In this document: positions 1-8,200 of the stretch, piece after piece
Position numbering within the stretch: the first letter of the stretch is position 1
Layout: every line of letters starts with the position of its first letter
Assembly: GCF_026427715.1 (NCBI RefSeq)
Contig: NZ_CP107558.1
Span: 2,841,001-2,905,000, forward strand
From: Methylocystis sp. MJC1
Lineage (GTDB): Bacteria > Pseudomonadota > Alphaproteobacteria > Rhizobiales > Beijerinckiaceae
Length of the DNA stretch: 64,000 nucleotides
Reading direction: 5' to 3'
Notes under the pieces: model-generated
Told to the model about the DNA's origin: nothing
The model's database searches: none
Seen by the model: only the letters and a program-made list of their open reading frames with translations
Translations under genes and position numbers: made by a program

Positions 1-410
1 CGCGCGTCGCCCTCGATCCAACGCTCGGCGGAGAGGTAAAAATCCGACCACACCGTCTGCGGACACATATAGCCACACCAGATGCGGCCTGCGACGGCGT
101 TCATGAGGAAGAGCACCAGGGCCGCGAGGATGAGGAGGCCGGTGGCGTAATAGACTTCCTGCGGCCAGATCTCGATGAAGAAGAAATAAAAGCGCCGGTG
201 CGGGAAATCGACGAGTACGGCCTGGTTTGGCGCGTCTGGCCCACGATCCCAGCGCACGAAAGGCAGGAAATAATAGATCGCAAGCGTCGCGAATTGAATG
301 CCCCATTTGATGCGACGGAATTGGCCGTCCACCTTCTTGGGATAGATCTTATGCGCCGCTTCGACGATGGGTTCGTCGAGAAGGGTTGATTGGGTTTCCG
401 CGCTGGACAT
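1..410 (-). CDS. ccoG: Cytochrome c oxidase accessory protein CcoG (FixG), partial
   Basis: Only the first 136 residues lie in the window; the gene runs off the left edge. CcoG/FixG is a membrane iron-sulfur protein needed to make cbb3 oxidase, with a proposed role in copper reduction or delivery. Two hydrophobic segments are visible near residues 36-50 and 86-106. They are followed by the family signature CGYMCPQTVWSDFY, which contains conserved cysteines. The ATG at 408-410 gives MSSAETQSTLLDEP, a normal N-terminus, although no strong ribosome binding site precedes it. The gene lies directly downstream of ccoNOQP on the same strand, as in rhizobial fixNOQP-fixG clusters. The downstream ferredoxin domain is outside the window. 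Confidence 0.9.
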   Translation of the reverse strand, partial: MSSAETQSTLLDEPIVEAAHKIYPKKVDGQFRRIKWGIQFATLAIYYFLPFVRWDRGPDAPNQAVLVDFPHRRFYFFFIEIWPQEVYYATGLLILAALVLFLMNAVAGRIWCGYMCPQTVWSDFYLSAERWIEGDA

Positions 411-436
411 GGCGATGACTCTACTTGCGATGAAGG

Positions 437-552
437 CCCCCTCCCCAACCCTCCCCCGCTTCGCGGGAGAGGGAGCGCGTCGGCGCCTTCATCGAGTGCG
501 CTGATCGTGAGGGTTCCCTCTCCCGCGAAGCGGGGGAGGGACAGGGAGGGGG
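437..552. repeat. Dispersed palindromic repeat, CCCTCCCC family
   Basis: Two arms, ccctccccaaccctcccccg and its near-complement ending gggagggggt, flank a short centre. Internal hairpins of the type CGCTTCGCG are visible. The element sits between ccoP and ccoG. A second copy of the same family lies at 25614-25730, between hisE and hisF. The function is unknown; it may act as a transcript-end hairpin or a non-autonomous mobile repeat. Confidence 0.75.
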
Positions 553-568
553 TCTTGCATCTTGTCCC

Positions 569-1498
569 TTACTGCCCGCCGCCGAGCGAATGCACATAGA
601 CGGCGAGCGCCTTGATCGTCGTGTCGTCGAGCCTGCCTTTCCAGGCCGGCATCACCGCGCCGCCGCCATTGGCGATGCGCGCGATGATGGTCGGCTTGTC
701 GGCGCCATAGAGCCAGATCTGGTCGTAAAGCGCCGGCGCGCCCATCTCGGGATTGCCCTTGCCTTCGACGCCATGGCAGCTCGCACAATTCTCCGCGTAG
801 AGCTTCTCGCCCTCCGCCGTCGGCGCGTCGGAGTCCGGCGTCTCGGCATAGGTGCGCACGTGATCGGCGACGATCGAGATTTGCTCCGGCGTCAGAATGC
901 CGTCGCGCCCGAAGGCCGGCATAGCGGAAGAGCGGGTCGCCTTGTCGGCCTCCCAACGCACGCCATGCTCGATCGTCTGCTGTATGTCGGCGAGCTTGCC
1001 GCCCCAGATCCAATCGTCGTCGTTCAAATTGGCGTAGCCCTTGGCGCCCTGCCCGCCGGCGCCGTGACACGAGGCGCAATTCGTCGCGAAAGCCACCTTG
1101 CCGACCATGCGCGCCGCGGCGAGCAATTCAGGATCGGACTCGATCTTGTCGAGCGGCGCGGCGGCGATCTTCTCGAGCACGGGACCGCGGGTCGTCTGCA
1201 AATCCGCCACGTCGGACGCCACCTGCGTGCGCGAGCTCCAGGCGAACAGTCCCTGCGTGCCGCCGGACAGCGTCGGCCAGGCGGGATAGACGATCGTATA
1301 GCCGACGCCCCAGATGATCGTGATCCAGAAGGTCCACACCCACCAGCGCGGTAGCGGCGTATTCAGCTCCTCTATGCCGTCCCACTCGTGACCCGTGGTC
1401 GGCACGCCGGTCGCCGGGTCGATTCTGACTTTGCTTGTTTTCGGCTCGCCCGTTCTTGCTTGGCCATTGTCAAACGTGTCGTCAGACATCGTCGTCAT
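569..1498 (-). CDS. ccoP: cbb3-type cytochrome c oxidase subunit III (di-heme CcoP)
   Basis: This is the membrane-anchored di-heme c subunit that passes electrons to the CcoN active site. It has 309 residues. A transmembrane anchor is near residues 51-72, in the segment RWWVWTFWITIIWGVGYTIV. Two heme c motifs, both CASCH, lie at residues 141-145 and 238-242, in two tandem cytochrome c domains. It overlaps the end of ccoQ. The ATG at 1498 is used here, but the ATG nine bases downstream (MSDDTF, 1489) has the better spaced GAGAGG site. It is the last gene of ccoNOQP, and ccoG follows beyond a palindromic repeat. Confidence 0.97.
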   Translation of the reverse strand: MTTMSDDTFDNGQARTGEPKTSKVRIDPATGVPTTGHEWDGIEELNTPLPRWWVWTFWITIIWGVGYTIVYPAWPTLSGGTQGLFAWSSRTQVASDVADLQTTRGPVLEKIAAAPLDKIESDPELLAAARMVGKVAFATNCASCHGAGGQGAKGYANLNDDDWIWGGKLADIQQTIEHGVRWEADKATRSSAMPAFGRDGILTPEQISIVADHVRTYAETPDSDAPTAEGEKLYAENCASCHGVEGKGNPEMGAPALYDQIWLYGADKPTIIARIANGGGAVMPAWKGRLDDTTIKALAVYVHSLGGGQ

Positions 1499-1670
1499 CC
1501 TCTCGAAAGGGAATTCGGGCGTCCTGTTCGAATTGCTTCCGGCGCGACGGCCAGAAGACGTAAACGATGACGCCCAGGAAAATCAGGCCGAAGAACATCA
1601 GCCCCCAGGAGGCCGCGAAGGCGCGCAAGCTTTCATAGGTGGAGATGATTTCGGCGTTTCCAGCGTTCAT
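1482..1670 (-). CDS. ccoQ: cbb3-type oxidase small subunit CcoQ (FixQ)
   Basis: This is a 62-residue protein with one transmembrane helix (LMFFGLIFLGVIVYVFWPSR) and an acidic C-terminus ending REDDDDV. CcoQ stabilises the cbb3 complex. The start at 1670 (MNAGNAEIIS) is chosen because an AGGTGA site lies just upstream and the ATG falls 4 bases after the ccoO stop. Starts further upstream would overlap ccoO. Its 3' end overlaps the beginning of ccoP, so the two are probably translationally coupled. Position between ccoO and ccoP and the FWPS-type membrane exit support the call. Confidence 0.93.
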   Translation of the reverse strand: MNAGNAEIISTYESLRAFAASWGLMFFGLIFLGVIVYVFWPSRRKQFEQDARIPFREDDDDV

Positions 1671-1674
1671 CGGA

Positions 1675-2433
1675 TCACCTGACATTCGCCTTGTCGTCGT
1701 AGATTTTGAAATCCACCGAGACGCCGAGATGCTGCAGATAGGCGACGAGCGCATCCTCCTCGGTCGCGCCGGCTTTCGACGGCGTATCCGTGAAGGCGGC
1801 GTTCGGATAGCGCTTCAGCATCTCGCTCGCGCCCTGTGCGTCGGCGGAAAGCTGCGCCGCGAGATCGACCGACGCATTGTCGATCTGCTCGTCGGTGTAA
1901 GGCACGCCGACCATCCGCAGCGTCCGCATCTGCTCGGCGAGATGCGCGCCGTCGAGCGGCGTCTGCGACAGGAAGGCGTAGCCAGGCATGATGGAGGACG
2001 GCACCACCGAACGCGGGTTGCGCAGGTGGTCGCGATGCCAATCGTTCGAATATTTGCCGCCGACGCGGGCGAGATCGGGCCCTGTGCGCTTCGAGCCCCA
2101 TTGGAAGGGATGGTCGTACATGCTCTCCGCGGCGAGAGAATAGTGGCCGTAGCGCTCGACCTCGTCGCGCAAGGGGCGGATCATCTGCGAGTGGCAGGTG
2201 TAGCAGCCTTCGCGGATGTAAATATTGTAGCCCGCGAGCTCCAGCGGCGAATAGGGCCGCACCCCTTCCACCTGCTCGATCGTGTTCTTGAGATAGAACA
2301 GCGGCACGATCTCGACGATGCCGCCGACCGACACCAGAAGAAGGATGCCGACGATCATCAGGATCGAATTGGTCTCGAGGATCTTCTGAAGCCCGCCGCC
2401 GCTGGCGGGCGCATGTTGAGCGGATTGCGACAT
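1675..2433 (-). CDS. ccoO: cbb3-type cytochrome c oxidase subunit II (mono-heme CcoO)
   Basis: This 252-residue protein is the membrane-anchored mono-heme c subunit. One N-terminal helix (about residues 22-48) is followed by the heme c site CYTCH at residues 77-81, and then by the FixO block [15 protein letters not shown]. The ATG at 2433 (MSQSAQ) is preferred over the GTG at 2448, because GTG would overlap ccoN and the sequence GAGGA lies 9 bases before the ATG. It sits 11 bases after ccoN and 4 bases before ccoQ in one operon. Confidence 0.96.
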   Translation of the reverse strand: MSQSAQHAPASGGGLQKILETNSILMIVGILLLVSVGGIVEIVPLFYLKNTIEQVEGVRPYSPLELAGYNIYIREGCYTCHSQMIRPLRDEVERYGHYSLAAESMYDHPFQWGSKRTGPDLARVGGKYSNDWHRDHLRNPRSVVPSSIMPGYAFLSQTPLDGAHLAEQMRTLRMVGVPYTDEQIDNASVDLAAQLSADAQGASEMLKRYPNAAFTDTPSKAGATEEDALVAYLQHLGVSVDFKIYDDKANVR

Positions 2434-2444
2434 GGCTTTCGTCC

Positions 2445-4100
2445 TCACTCGGCAGGCAGGGGAGAGGCAGCGACGTCTTGCGCGGATTCGAGCGCGGGAG
2501 ACGCGATCGTGCGCCAGATGTTATAGACCATGATCAGCGCGCCGATCAGGAACAGCCCGCCGCCGATGGCGCGGATGACATATTCAGGATGCAGCGCCTC
2601 GGTGGTCTCGACGAAGGAATATTCGAGGAAGCCTTGCGGCGTGTAAGCGCGCCACATCAACCCCTGCATGATGCCCGCCACCCACATCGACGAGATGTAG
2701 AAGACGATGCCGATCGTCGAGATCCAGAAGTGCCAGTTGACGAGCTTCAGCGAATAAAGCCGCTTGTTGAACACCCAGGGAATGAGGCAGTAGAGCGCGC
2801 CGAAGGACACGAAGGCGACCCAGCCGAGGCTTCCCGAATGCACATGGCCAATGCCCCAGTCGGTATAGTGTGACAGCGAATTCACCGCCTTCACCGACAT
2901 CAGCGGGCCTTCGAAGGTCGACATGCCGTAGAAGGCCACCGACACGACGAGCATGCGCAGAACCGGATCGGTGCGCAGCTTGTCCCAGGCGCCCGAAAGC
3001 GTCATCAGGCCGTTGATCATGCCGCCCCAGGAGGGCATCCACAGCACGACCGAGAACACCATGCCGAGCGTCTGCGCCCAGTCGGGCAGCGCGGTGTAAT
3101 GCAGGTGATGCGGACCCGCCCAGATGTAAAGAAAGATCAGCGCCCAGAAATGCACGATGGACAACCGGTAGGAATAGATCGGCCGGCCCGTGCGCTTCGG
3201 GATGAAGTAATACATGATGCCGAGGAAGCCGGCGGTGAGGAAGAAGCCCACGGCGTTGTGGCCGTACCACCACTGGATCATCGCGTCCTGCACGCCGGCC
3301 CAGACGATGACCGATTTCGGCGAGAAGACCGAGATCGGAATCTCGACATTGTTGCCGAGCACCAGCACGGCGACCGTCACGATGAAAGCGAGGAAGAACC
3401 AGTTCGCCACATAGATATGCGGCTCGGCGCGGCGCGCGAGGGTGAAGAGATAGACTAGGAGATAAACCACCCAGACGACGACGAGCCAGAGGATCGCGTA
3501 CCATTCCGGCTCGGCATATTCATGCCCGCGCGTGACGCCGAGCAGATAGCCCGTGCCGGCGATCAGGATGAAGAAATTATAGCCGAGCACGACGAACCAA
3601 GGCGCGAGATCGCCGGCGATGCGGGCGCGGCTGGTGCGCTGCATGACGTAGAAGGACGTGGCGAGCAGCACGTTGCCGCCGAAAGCGAAGATCACCGCGG
3701 AGGTGTGCAGCGGCCGCAGACGTCCGAAGTTGATCCAGGGAAGATCGAGATTGAGCGCGGGGTAAGCCAGCTCCAAGGCGAGATAGAGCCCAACGAGGAA
3801 GCCCGCGACGCCCCAGAACAGCGCGGCGATCGAGGTAAATTTGATCGGCCCGTAATTATAGTTCGGCCGGCCATTGATCAGCAGCGGCGCCGCCGCCGCG
3901 TCCCTGGCGCGGAAACGCAAAACGATCGCGACGACGGCGCCGACCGACCCAAGCGCGAAAAGCGCGGCGTGAAAAGCATAAGCGGGAGTATATGCCTTGG
4001 TGGCGATGAAGCTCGAGGCAATGGCCAAGGCTACGAAAACGGCGGCGAGAGATATCTCGCCGAAAGTCATTTGCTTGGGGATGGGGTGGGTACGCTCCAT
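2445..4100 (-). CDS. ccoN: cbb3-type cytochrome c oxidase catalytic subunit I
   Basis: This is the heme-copper catalytic subunit, which reduces O2 to water with high affinity and pumps protons. It has 551 residues from the ATG at 4100 ([10 protein letters not shown]), which follows an AGAGGA site; an upstream start would add nine residues without support. About 12 to 14 hydrophobic helices are visible. Conserved histidine blocks include [44 protein letters not shown] and [10 protein letters not shown]. It is the first gene of ccoNOQP and is preceded by a FixK-type promoter at 4202-4249, which indicates induction under low oxygen. Confidence 0.97.
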   Translation of the reverse strand: MERTHPIPKQMTFGEISLAAVFVALAIASSFIATKAYTPAYAFHAALFALGSVGAVVAIVLRFRARDAAAAPLLINGRPNYNYGPIKFTSIAALFWGVAGFLVGLYLALELAYPALNLDLPWINFGRLRPLHTSAVIFAFGGNVLLATSFYVMQRTSRARIAGDLAPWFVVLGYNFFILIAGTGYLLGVTRGHEYAEPEWYAILWLVVVWVVYLLVYLFTLARRAEPHIYVANWFFLAFIVTVAVLVLGNNVEIPISVFSPKSVIVWAGVQDAMIQWWYGHNAVGFFLTAGFLGIMYYFIPKRTGRPIYSYRLSIVHFWALIFLYIWAGPHHLHYTALPDWAQTLGMVFSVVLWMPSWGGMINGLMTLSGAWDKLRTDPVLRMLVVSVAFYGMSTFEGPLMSVKAVNSLSHYTDWGIGHVHSGSLGWVAFVSFGALYCLIPWVFNKRLYSLKLVNWHFWISTIGIVFYISSMWVAGIMQGLMWRAYTPQGFLEYSFVETTEALHPEYVIRAIGGGLFLIGALIMVYNIWRTIASPALESAQDVAASPLPAE

Positions 4101-4201
4101 GATCTTGTCCTCTGGAGGTTTCCGCATGTTTTGGGCGCCTGCGAGAAACCGCCAACGCCAATAGGGCGTGACAAAGTCTCACTGCGCTTTCATCGATTCA
4201 C

Positions 4202-4249
4202 ATTGCGTATTGTACCGCGCAACAATCGCCTGAATTTGACAGGCGTCAA
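4202..4249 (-). promoter_or_regulatory. FixK/FNR-type class II promoter of ccoNOQP
   Basis: A perfect inverted repeat, TTGAC-AGGC-GTCAA, lies at 4236-4249 and matches the FixK/FNR consensus TTGAY-N4-RTCAA. On the minus strand a TACAAT -10 element lies at 4209-4214. This would place the transcription start near 4202 and the box centre at about -41, the geometry of a class II FNR/FixK promoter. The leader to the ccoN ATG is about 100 bases. No other match to this box was noticed in the window. Confidence 0.82.
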
Positions 4250-4431
4250 AAAAACGCAAGGCGAACAGCTTCTGCGCGCAATTGTCACAGATCAAATCTA
4301 TGTAAATGCAATTGTCTCAGGCGCGCCAGCATTTTCGTGCAGCAACTCTGCGACGGCGGCATTTTGCCGACGCGCCTGAACATCGCTTTGTGCCTATATG
4401 TCGCAGTCGCGCGATGCCGGAATTGACCCGC

Positions 4432-4833
4432 TCAACAGGGGTAGAATCGGTGGTAGCCGAGAAGCGCCCCCAGCGGCTCGCTATGGCGCAATTGCGCGAG
4501 CGGACGCGTGAAGAAGTAATTGCTGCCCGAATAGGGGTAGCCGTAGTCGCAAGTCGGGTCCGCCGCCGGCTGATCGCTCGGCGACGCCGCGACGAGCTGC
4601 GCGTAGGGCGCATAGAAACGCCGTCCCTCGAATGCGACCGGAACCCATTTGTCGCCGTCGCCAAGAATAATAATCTCGCCGCCGGCCGGGACGGTCAGTG
4701 CGATCGGACGCTTGGCGCCGGGCCGGGTTCGCAGATCCACAGGATCATGCAGAGTCAGCGCCTCCGCGGAAGCGGCCCCGAGCGGGGCGGCGAGAGCGAA
4801 AACAAAGAACAGTGTGCAAATGAAGCGCCGCAT
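4432..4833 (-). CDS. Small exported protein with SH3-like (SH3b) domain
   Basis: This 133-residue protein is not assigned to a named family. Residues 1-23 form a typical Sec signal peptide (MRRFICTLFFVFALAAPLGA). Residues about 26-83 look like a bacterial SH3b domain: LRTRPGAKRPIALTVPAGGE, then ILGDGDKWVPVAF, then RRFYAPYAQLV. Such domains usually bind the cell wall or peptides. The C-terminal half is rich in tyrosine, with two cysteines, one in DPTCDYGYPYSG and one as the last residue, so a disulfide is possible. It stands alone between the cco promoter and a palindromic repeat. Confidence 0.7.
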   Translation of the reverse strand: MRRFICTLFFVFALAAPLGAASAEALTLHDPVDLRTRPGAKRPIALTVPAGGEIIILGDGDKWVPVAFEGRRFYAPYAQLVAASPSDQPAADPTCDYGYPYSGSNYFFTRPLAQLRHSEPLGALLGYHRFYPC

Positions 4834-4897
4834 ATCGTCTCCTAAGCGTTCCTAAGAACAAATTTGGCGCGCCCATCTGATCGGCTTGCGGGGGCAT

Positions 4898-5002
4898 GTC
4901 ATTCCCGACGGGCCAAAGGCCCGATCGGGAATCCAGAGCCAGATTAGCGGGCTCTGCTCTGGATTCCCGATTGCTTCGCTGACGCGAAGCCTCGGGAATG
5001 AC
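4898..5002. repeat. Dispersed palindromic repeat, GTCATTCCCG family (copy 1)
   Basis: This is a long inverted repeat: GTCATTCCCGACGGGCC at the left is matched at the right by the complement ending CGGGAATGAC. Inner blocks (GGGAATCCAGAGC / GCTCTGGATTCCC) also pair. Related copies lie at 10418-10518 and 48978-49080, with a degraded one at 56744-56782. All are intergenic. Confidence 0.8.
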
Positions 5003-5010
5003 ACGCGCGC

Positions 5011-5029
5011 CCACGATTCCTAATCGTGG
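5011..5029. other. Short perfect hairpin upstream of the giant exported protein gene
   Basis: CCACGATT-CCT-AATCGTGG forms an 8-bp stem with a 3-base loop. No T-run follows, so it is not a clear terminator; it could be an operator. Apart from this and the repeat at 4898-5002, the stretch 4834-5241 shows nothing recognisable. Confidence 0.3.
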
Positions 5030-5241
5030 CGGACAAGGCGCCAGGACGCCGGCCTGTGCGCCAGCGCAACTTCTCTCTTCCTCACATAGTCTAGAAGAAA
5101 ACCGGCTCGTCTCAAATGCGGGCGAAGGAGCGCGTCATGGCGAAGGAGAGCATGCCGTCGGGCGGCCTCGACTCCTGTGCGAAGCTGGTCCTATCTTCCT
5201 GTCGCGGCGGCTGCGCCGCGCGCGTTTATTACGGTGGCCTC

Positions 5242-8200
5242 ATGCGGCGCATTGCTTTTTCCCTTCTGGCTGCGGGCGCGGCCTATTTCTTCTCCTCCAG
5301 CTTCTCCCTCGCCAAGAACAAAATTGCCGAGGTCCGGCCTGCCGCCGCCCCCATCGCGGTCTCGCCAAAAGAGGTCGCGCTCGACAACGACGGCGCGAGC
5401 CTGCTGACAATCCCCGCGCCCGGCCGCTACTCGATCCGCGCCAAAAGCTCGACAGGCGCGCGCATCGAGCTCGTCGACATGATCGCCGGGCCGCTCGACT
5501 CATCCGGCGCGGCGGGGCTGCGCGACGGGCGCATCGACGCGCTGCTCGACAAGGGCGTCTATAAATTACGCATCGGCGCCGTGAAAAACGCGAGCGGCAA
5601 GGCGAGCGTCGCCGTCGAGCCCTTTGCCGAAGTGGAGACGGCGCGTCCGACGCTTGGCCCCGGCGTGACGCAGAGCGGCGAGCTGGGCGATCTGCAGCAG
5701 CGCTCCTATGAGCTCAACGTAACCAACGACAAGCCTGTCTATCTGGAGGCCGTCGGCCGCGCCCTGCAGGATCTTCGCGTCTGGCAGGCCGATGGCGCGC
5801 TGGCCGATCTCGCCTTCGAGCGCACGACGATCGAGACGCGGCCGGGCCATTCCGTGAACCGCGTACGGCTCGAAGGGAAGCTCCCTGCCGGCCGCTACGT
5901 CGTCACCGCCTATGGCGGCGAAAAGCTCGTCTGGCCGGATGGCTCCCCGGCGCAACCGTTTGCGCTGCGCATGGCGGAGCCTGCGCTGCTTGCAGCGGGG
6001 GTCGCCGAGGGCGTGATCGGCCCCTTCGGCTCGGCGCGCTTCGAGGCGCCGGCAAGCTATGATTCCTTCCGCCTCGAATTGCCGCAACAAGCCCCGGCGC
6101 GCCTTGAGGCGAAACGCGGCGGCGCGCGCGATGTCGCATCTATCGGCAAATCCAGCCGCGCGCCCGTCGCCACGCTTCGTCTTGCCGGCGACAACGTCTC
6201 GCCCGCGCGCCTGGAAGTGATCGGCTATGAGGGCCAGCCCTATACCCTGCGCGCCGTTCATCAATCGAACCGCGAGACCTTCGAGGGCGCCGGGCCGCAT
6301 CTCATTTCCATCGACGTCGCCGGAGAAGGCGGCGACGAGGCGCCGCTCACCGCCCTCTTCGCGCGCATCGAGAGAGACGGGCGCACCCGCGTTCTCGCCT
6401 CGGATACGCCGCGCGTCGGCGCCGGCAAGGCCTGGCGCGGCAAGTTCAATCTGCTCGGCCCTGTGTCGCTGCTCTTCGAGGCGACGCGCGACGGCCAGGT
6501 GGCGATCGACGCCAAGGGCGTGCGGCTGCATGCGAGCGTCGAGCCGGCGCTGGGCAATCTCGCCCCGCACGCCGCGGCGAAGGATTCGAACGTCTATGAT
6601 GTGGTCGCGGGCTTTTATCTGCTGACCCTGGAGCCCCTGAACGGCGCCGGCGGGTTGGTCGACGTGACGCTCGGGCCCCCGGGCCTTACCGCACCGCAAC
6701 CCGCGGCTTTGCCCTCGCGCGCCTCGCTCTCTTTTGGCGAACAACTACTCGAGTCGAACGGGTCTTATCTCATCCTCACGAATGTCGCGCCGCAGCTTCT
6801 TACCGGCCCGCGCGTGGTCGCGCTGCCCGCCGATCTCGCCAAGGCGCCGCTCGCGCTGCATCAGGCTGTGGGGCAGGAAATCACGCTCCCCCTGCGCGCG
6901 CCCAATGACGGAAATATCGTCGCGCGCGACGCGACGGGCGCCGATGTGCCGCTAACATTCCCACAGGAAAAGACGGAAAAGGATTACCGCATCCTCACGA
7001 CGACGATCGCGCCCGCCGCCAAGGAGCGCGCGCTCGCCGTCATCTATCTGCCCGAGACGCTCGTCTCCATGCCCGAGACGCCCGACGGCGCCGAGAGCGC
7101 CAAGACGCGCGCGGCCTCTGGCCGCCCCGCCTTCTTCGATCTCAAGCGGGATGAAACGAAAAACGTCCCCTTCGATGTCGCGCCGGGCGGGCTCTATCGG
7201 CTCGAAACCCTCGGACGCATGAAGACGGCGCTGCGCATCGGTGCGATCATGTCGCCGAAGCTCGCGGAGGGCGAAGCCAACGGCCCTGGCAATAATGCGC
7301 TGGTCACGGCCTATCTGCGCGCCGGCGCCTATCGCGCCGTCGTCACAGCAAAAGACTCCGCCGGCCATCTCGGCCTTTCCGTCGCGCACGCGTCGCTGAC
7401 GCCGACCGCCAAGATCACCGACACGGGCGAGGCGCGCGCAACGCTCGCGCCGGCAAAGGGCGCCATCGTTCCGATCGAGATCACCCGCGCCGGCGATTAT
7501 CGCCTGGAGCTGTTCAGCCTCACGCAGCAATGGCAGGCGCGTCTCGAAGACGCCGACGGCTGGCCGCTGACCAAGCCCGGCGCCTTCAAGCGCGAGACTG
7601 AGCATTTGGAGCCCGGCGCCTATCGCCTCGTCGTGAGCCCCGCCGACGCCGAAGCCAGAATGATTGCGCGCGTGACGCCGATCGTCGCGGCGGCGGCGCT
7701 CAACGGCCATGGCCCCCATGCCCTGCCGTTCGAGAAACCCCAGAAGCTGCAGTGGCGCGAGCCGCAGGCGAAGGACGCGCCGCGCGCGCCTGATGTCTGG
7801 CGCTTCACGCTTACCGGCGACTCCGACATCGCGCTTTCGATCGGCGAAGGCATGATCGGCGACATCGTGAAGGGCGAAGCCGAGAACATTGGCAAAGTCG
7901 TGGGCGATCGTCCCTTCAAGGGCAAGCTCGGCGCCGGCGATTATCGGGTCGAAGCGCGCAGCCTCGCTCATGACGACCGGCTCGATTACGAGATTACGCT
8001 GTCATCCGATCAATTGCAGCCCGGCGCGCCGCAGCGCGTCGACCTGCCGGCGACGCTCGACTTCAATCTGGCGAAGGAAAGCGTCGTCGATCTCTCGACC
8101 TTCGGCGACAAGGAAACGATCGGCGCCTTGAAGACCGCCGCCGGTGATGTCGTGGAGCGCCTGGAGCCGCGCGCCAACGACTGGAATGTCGCGCTCTCCC

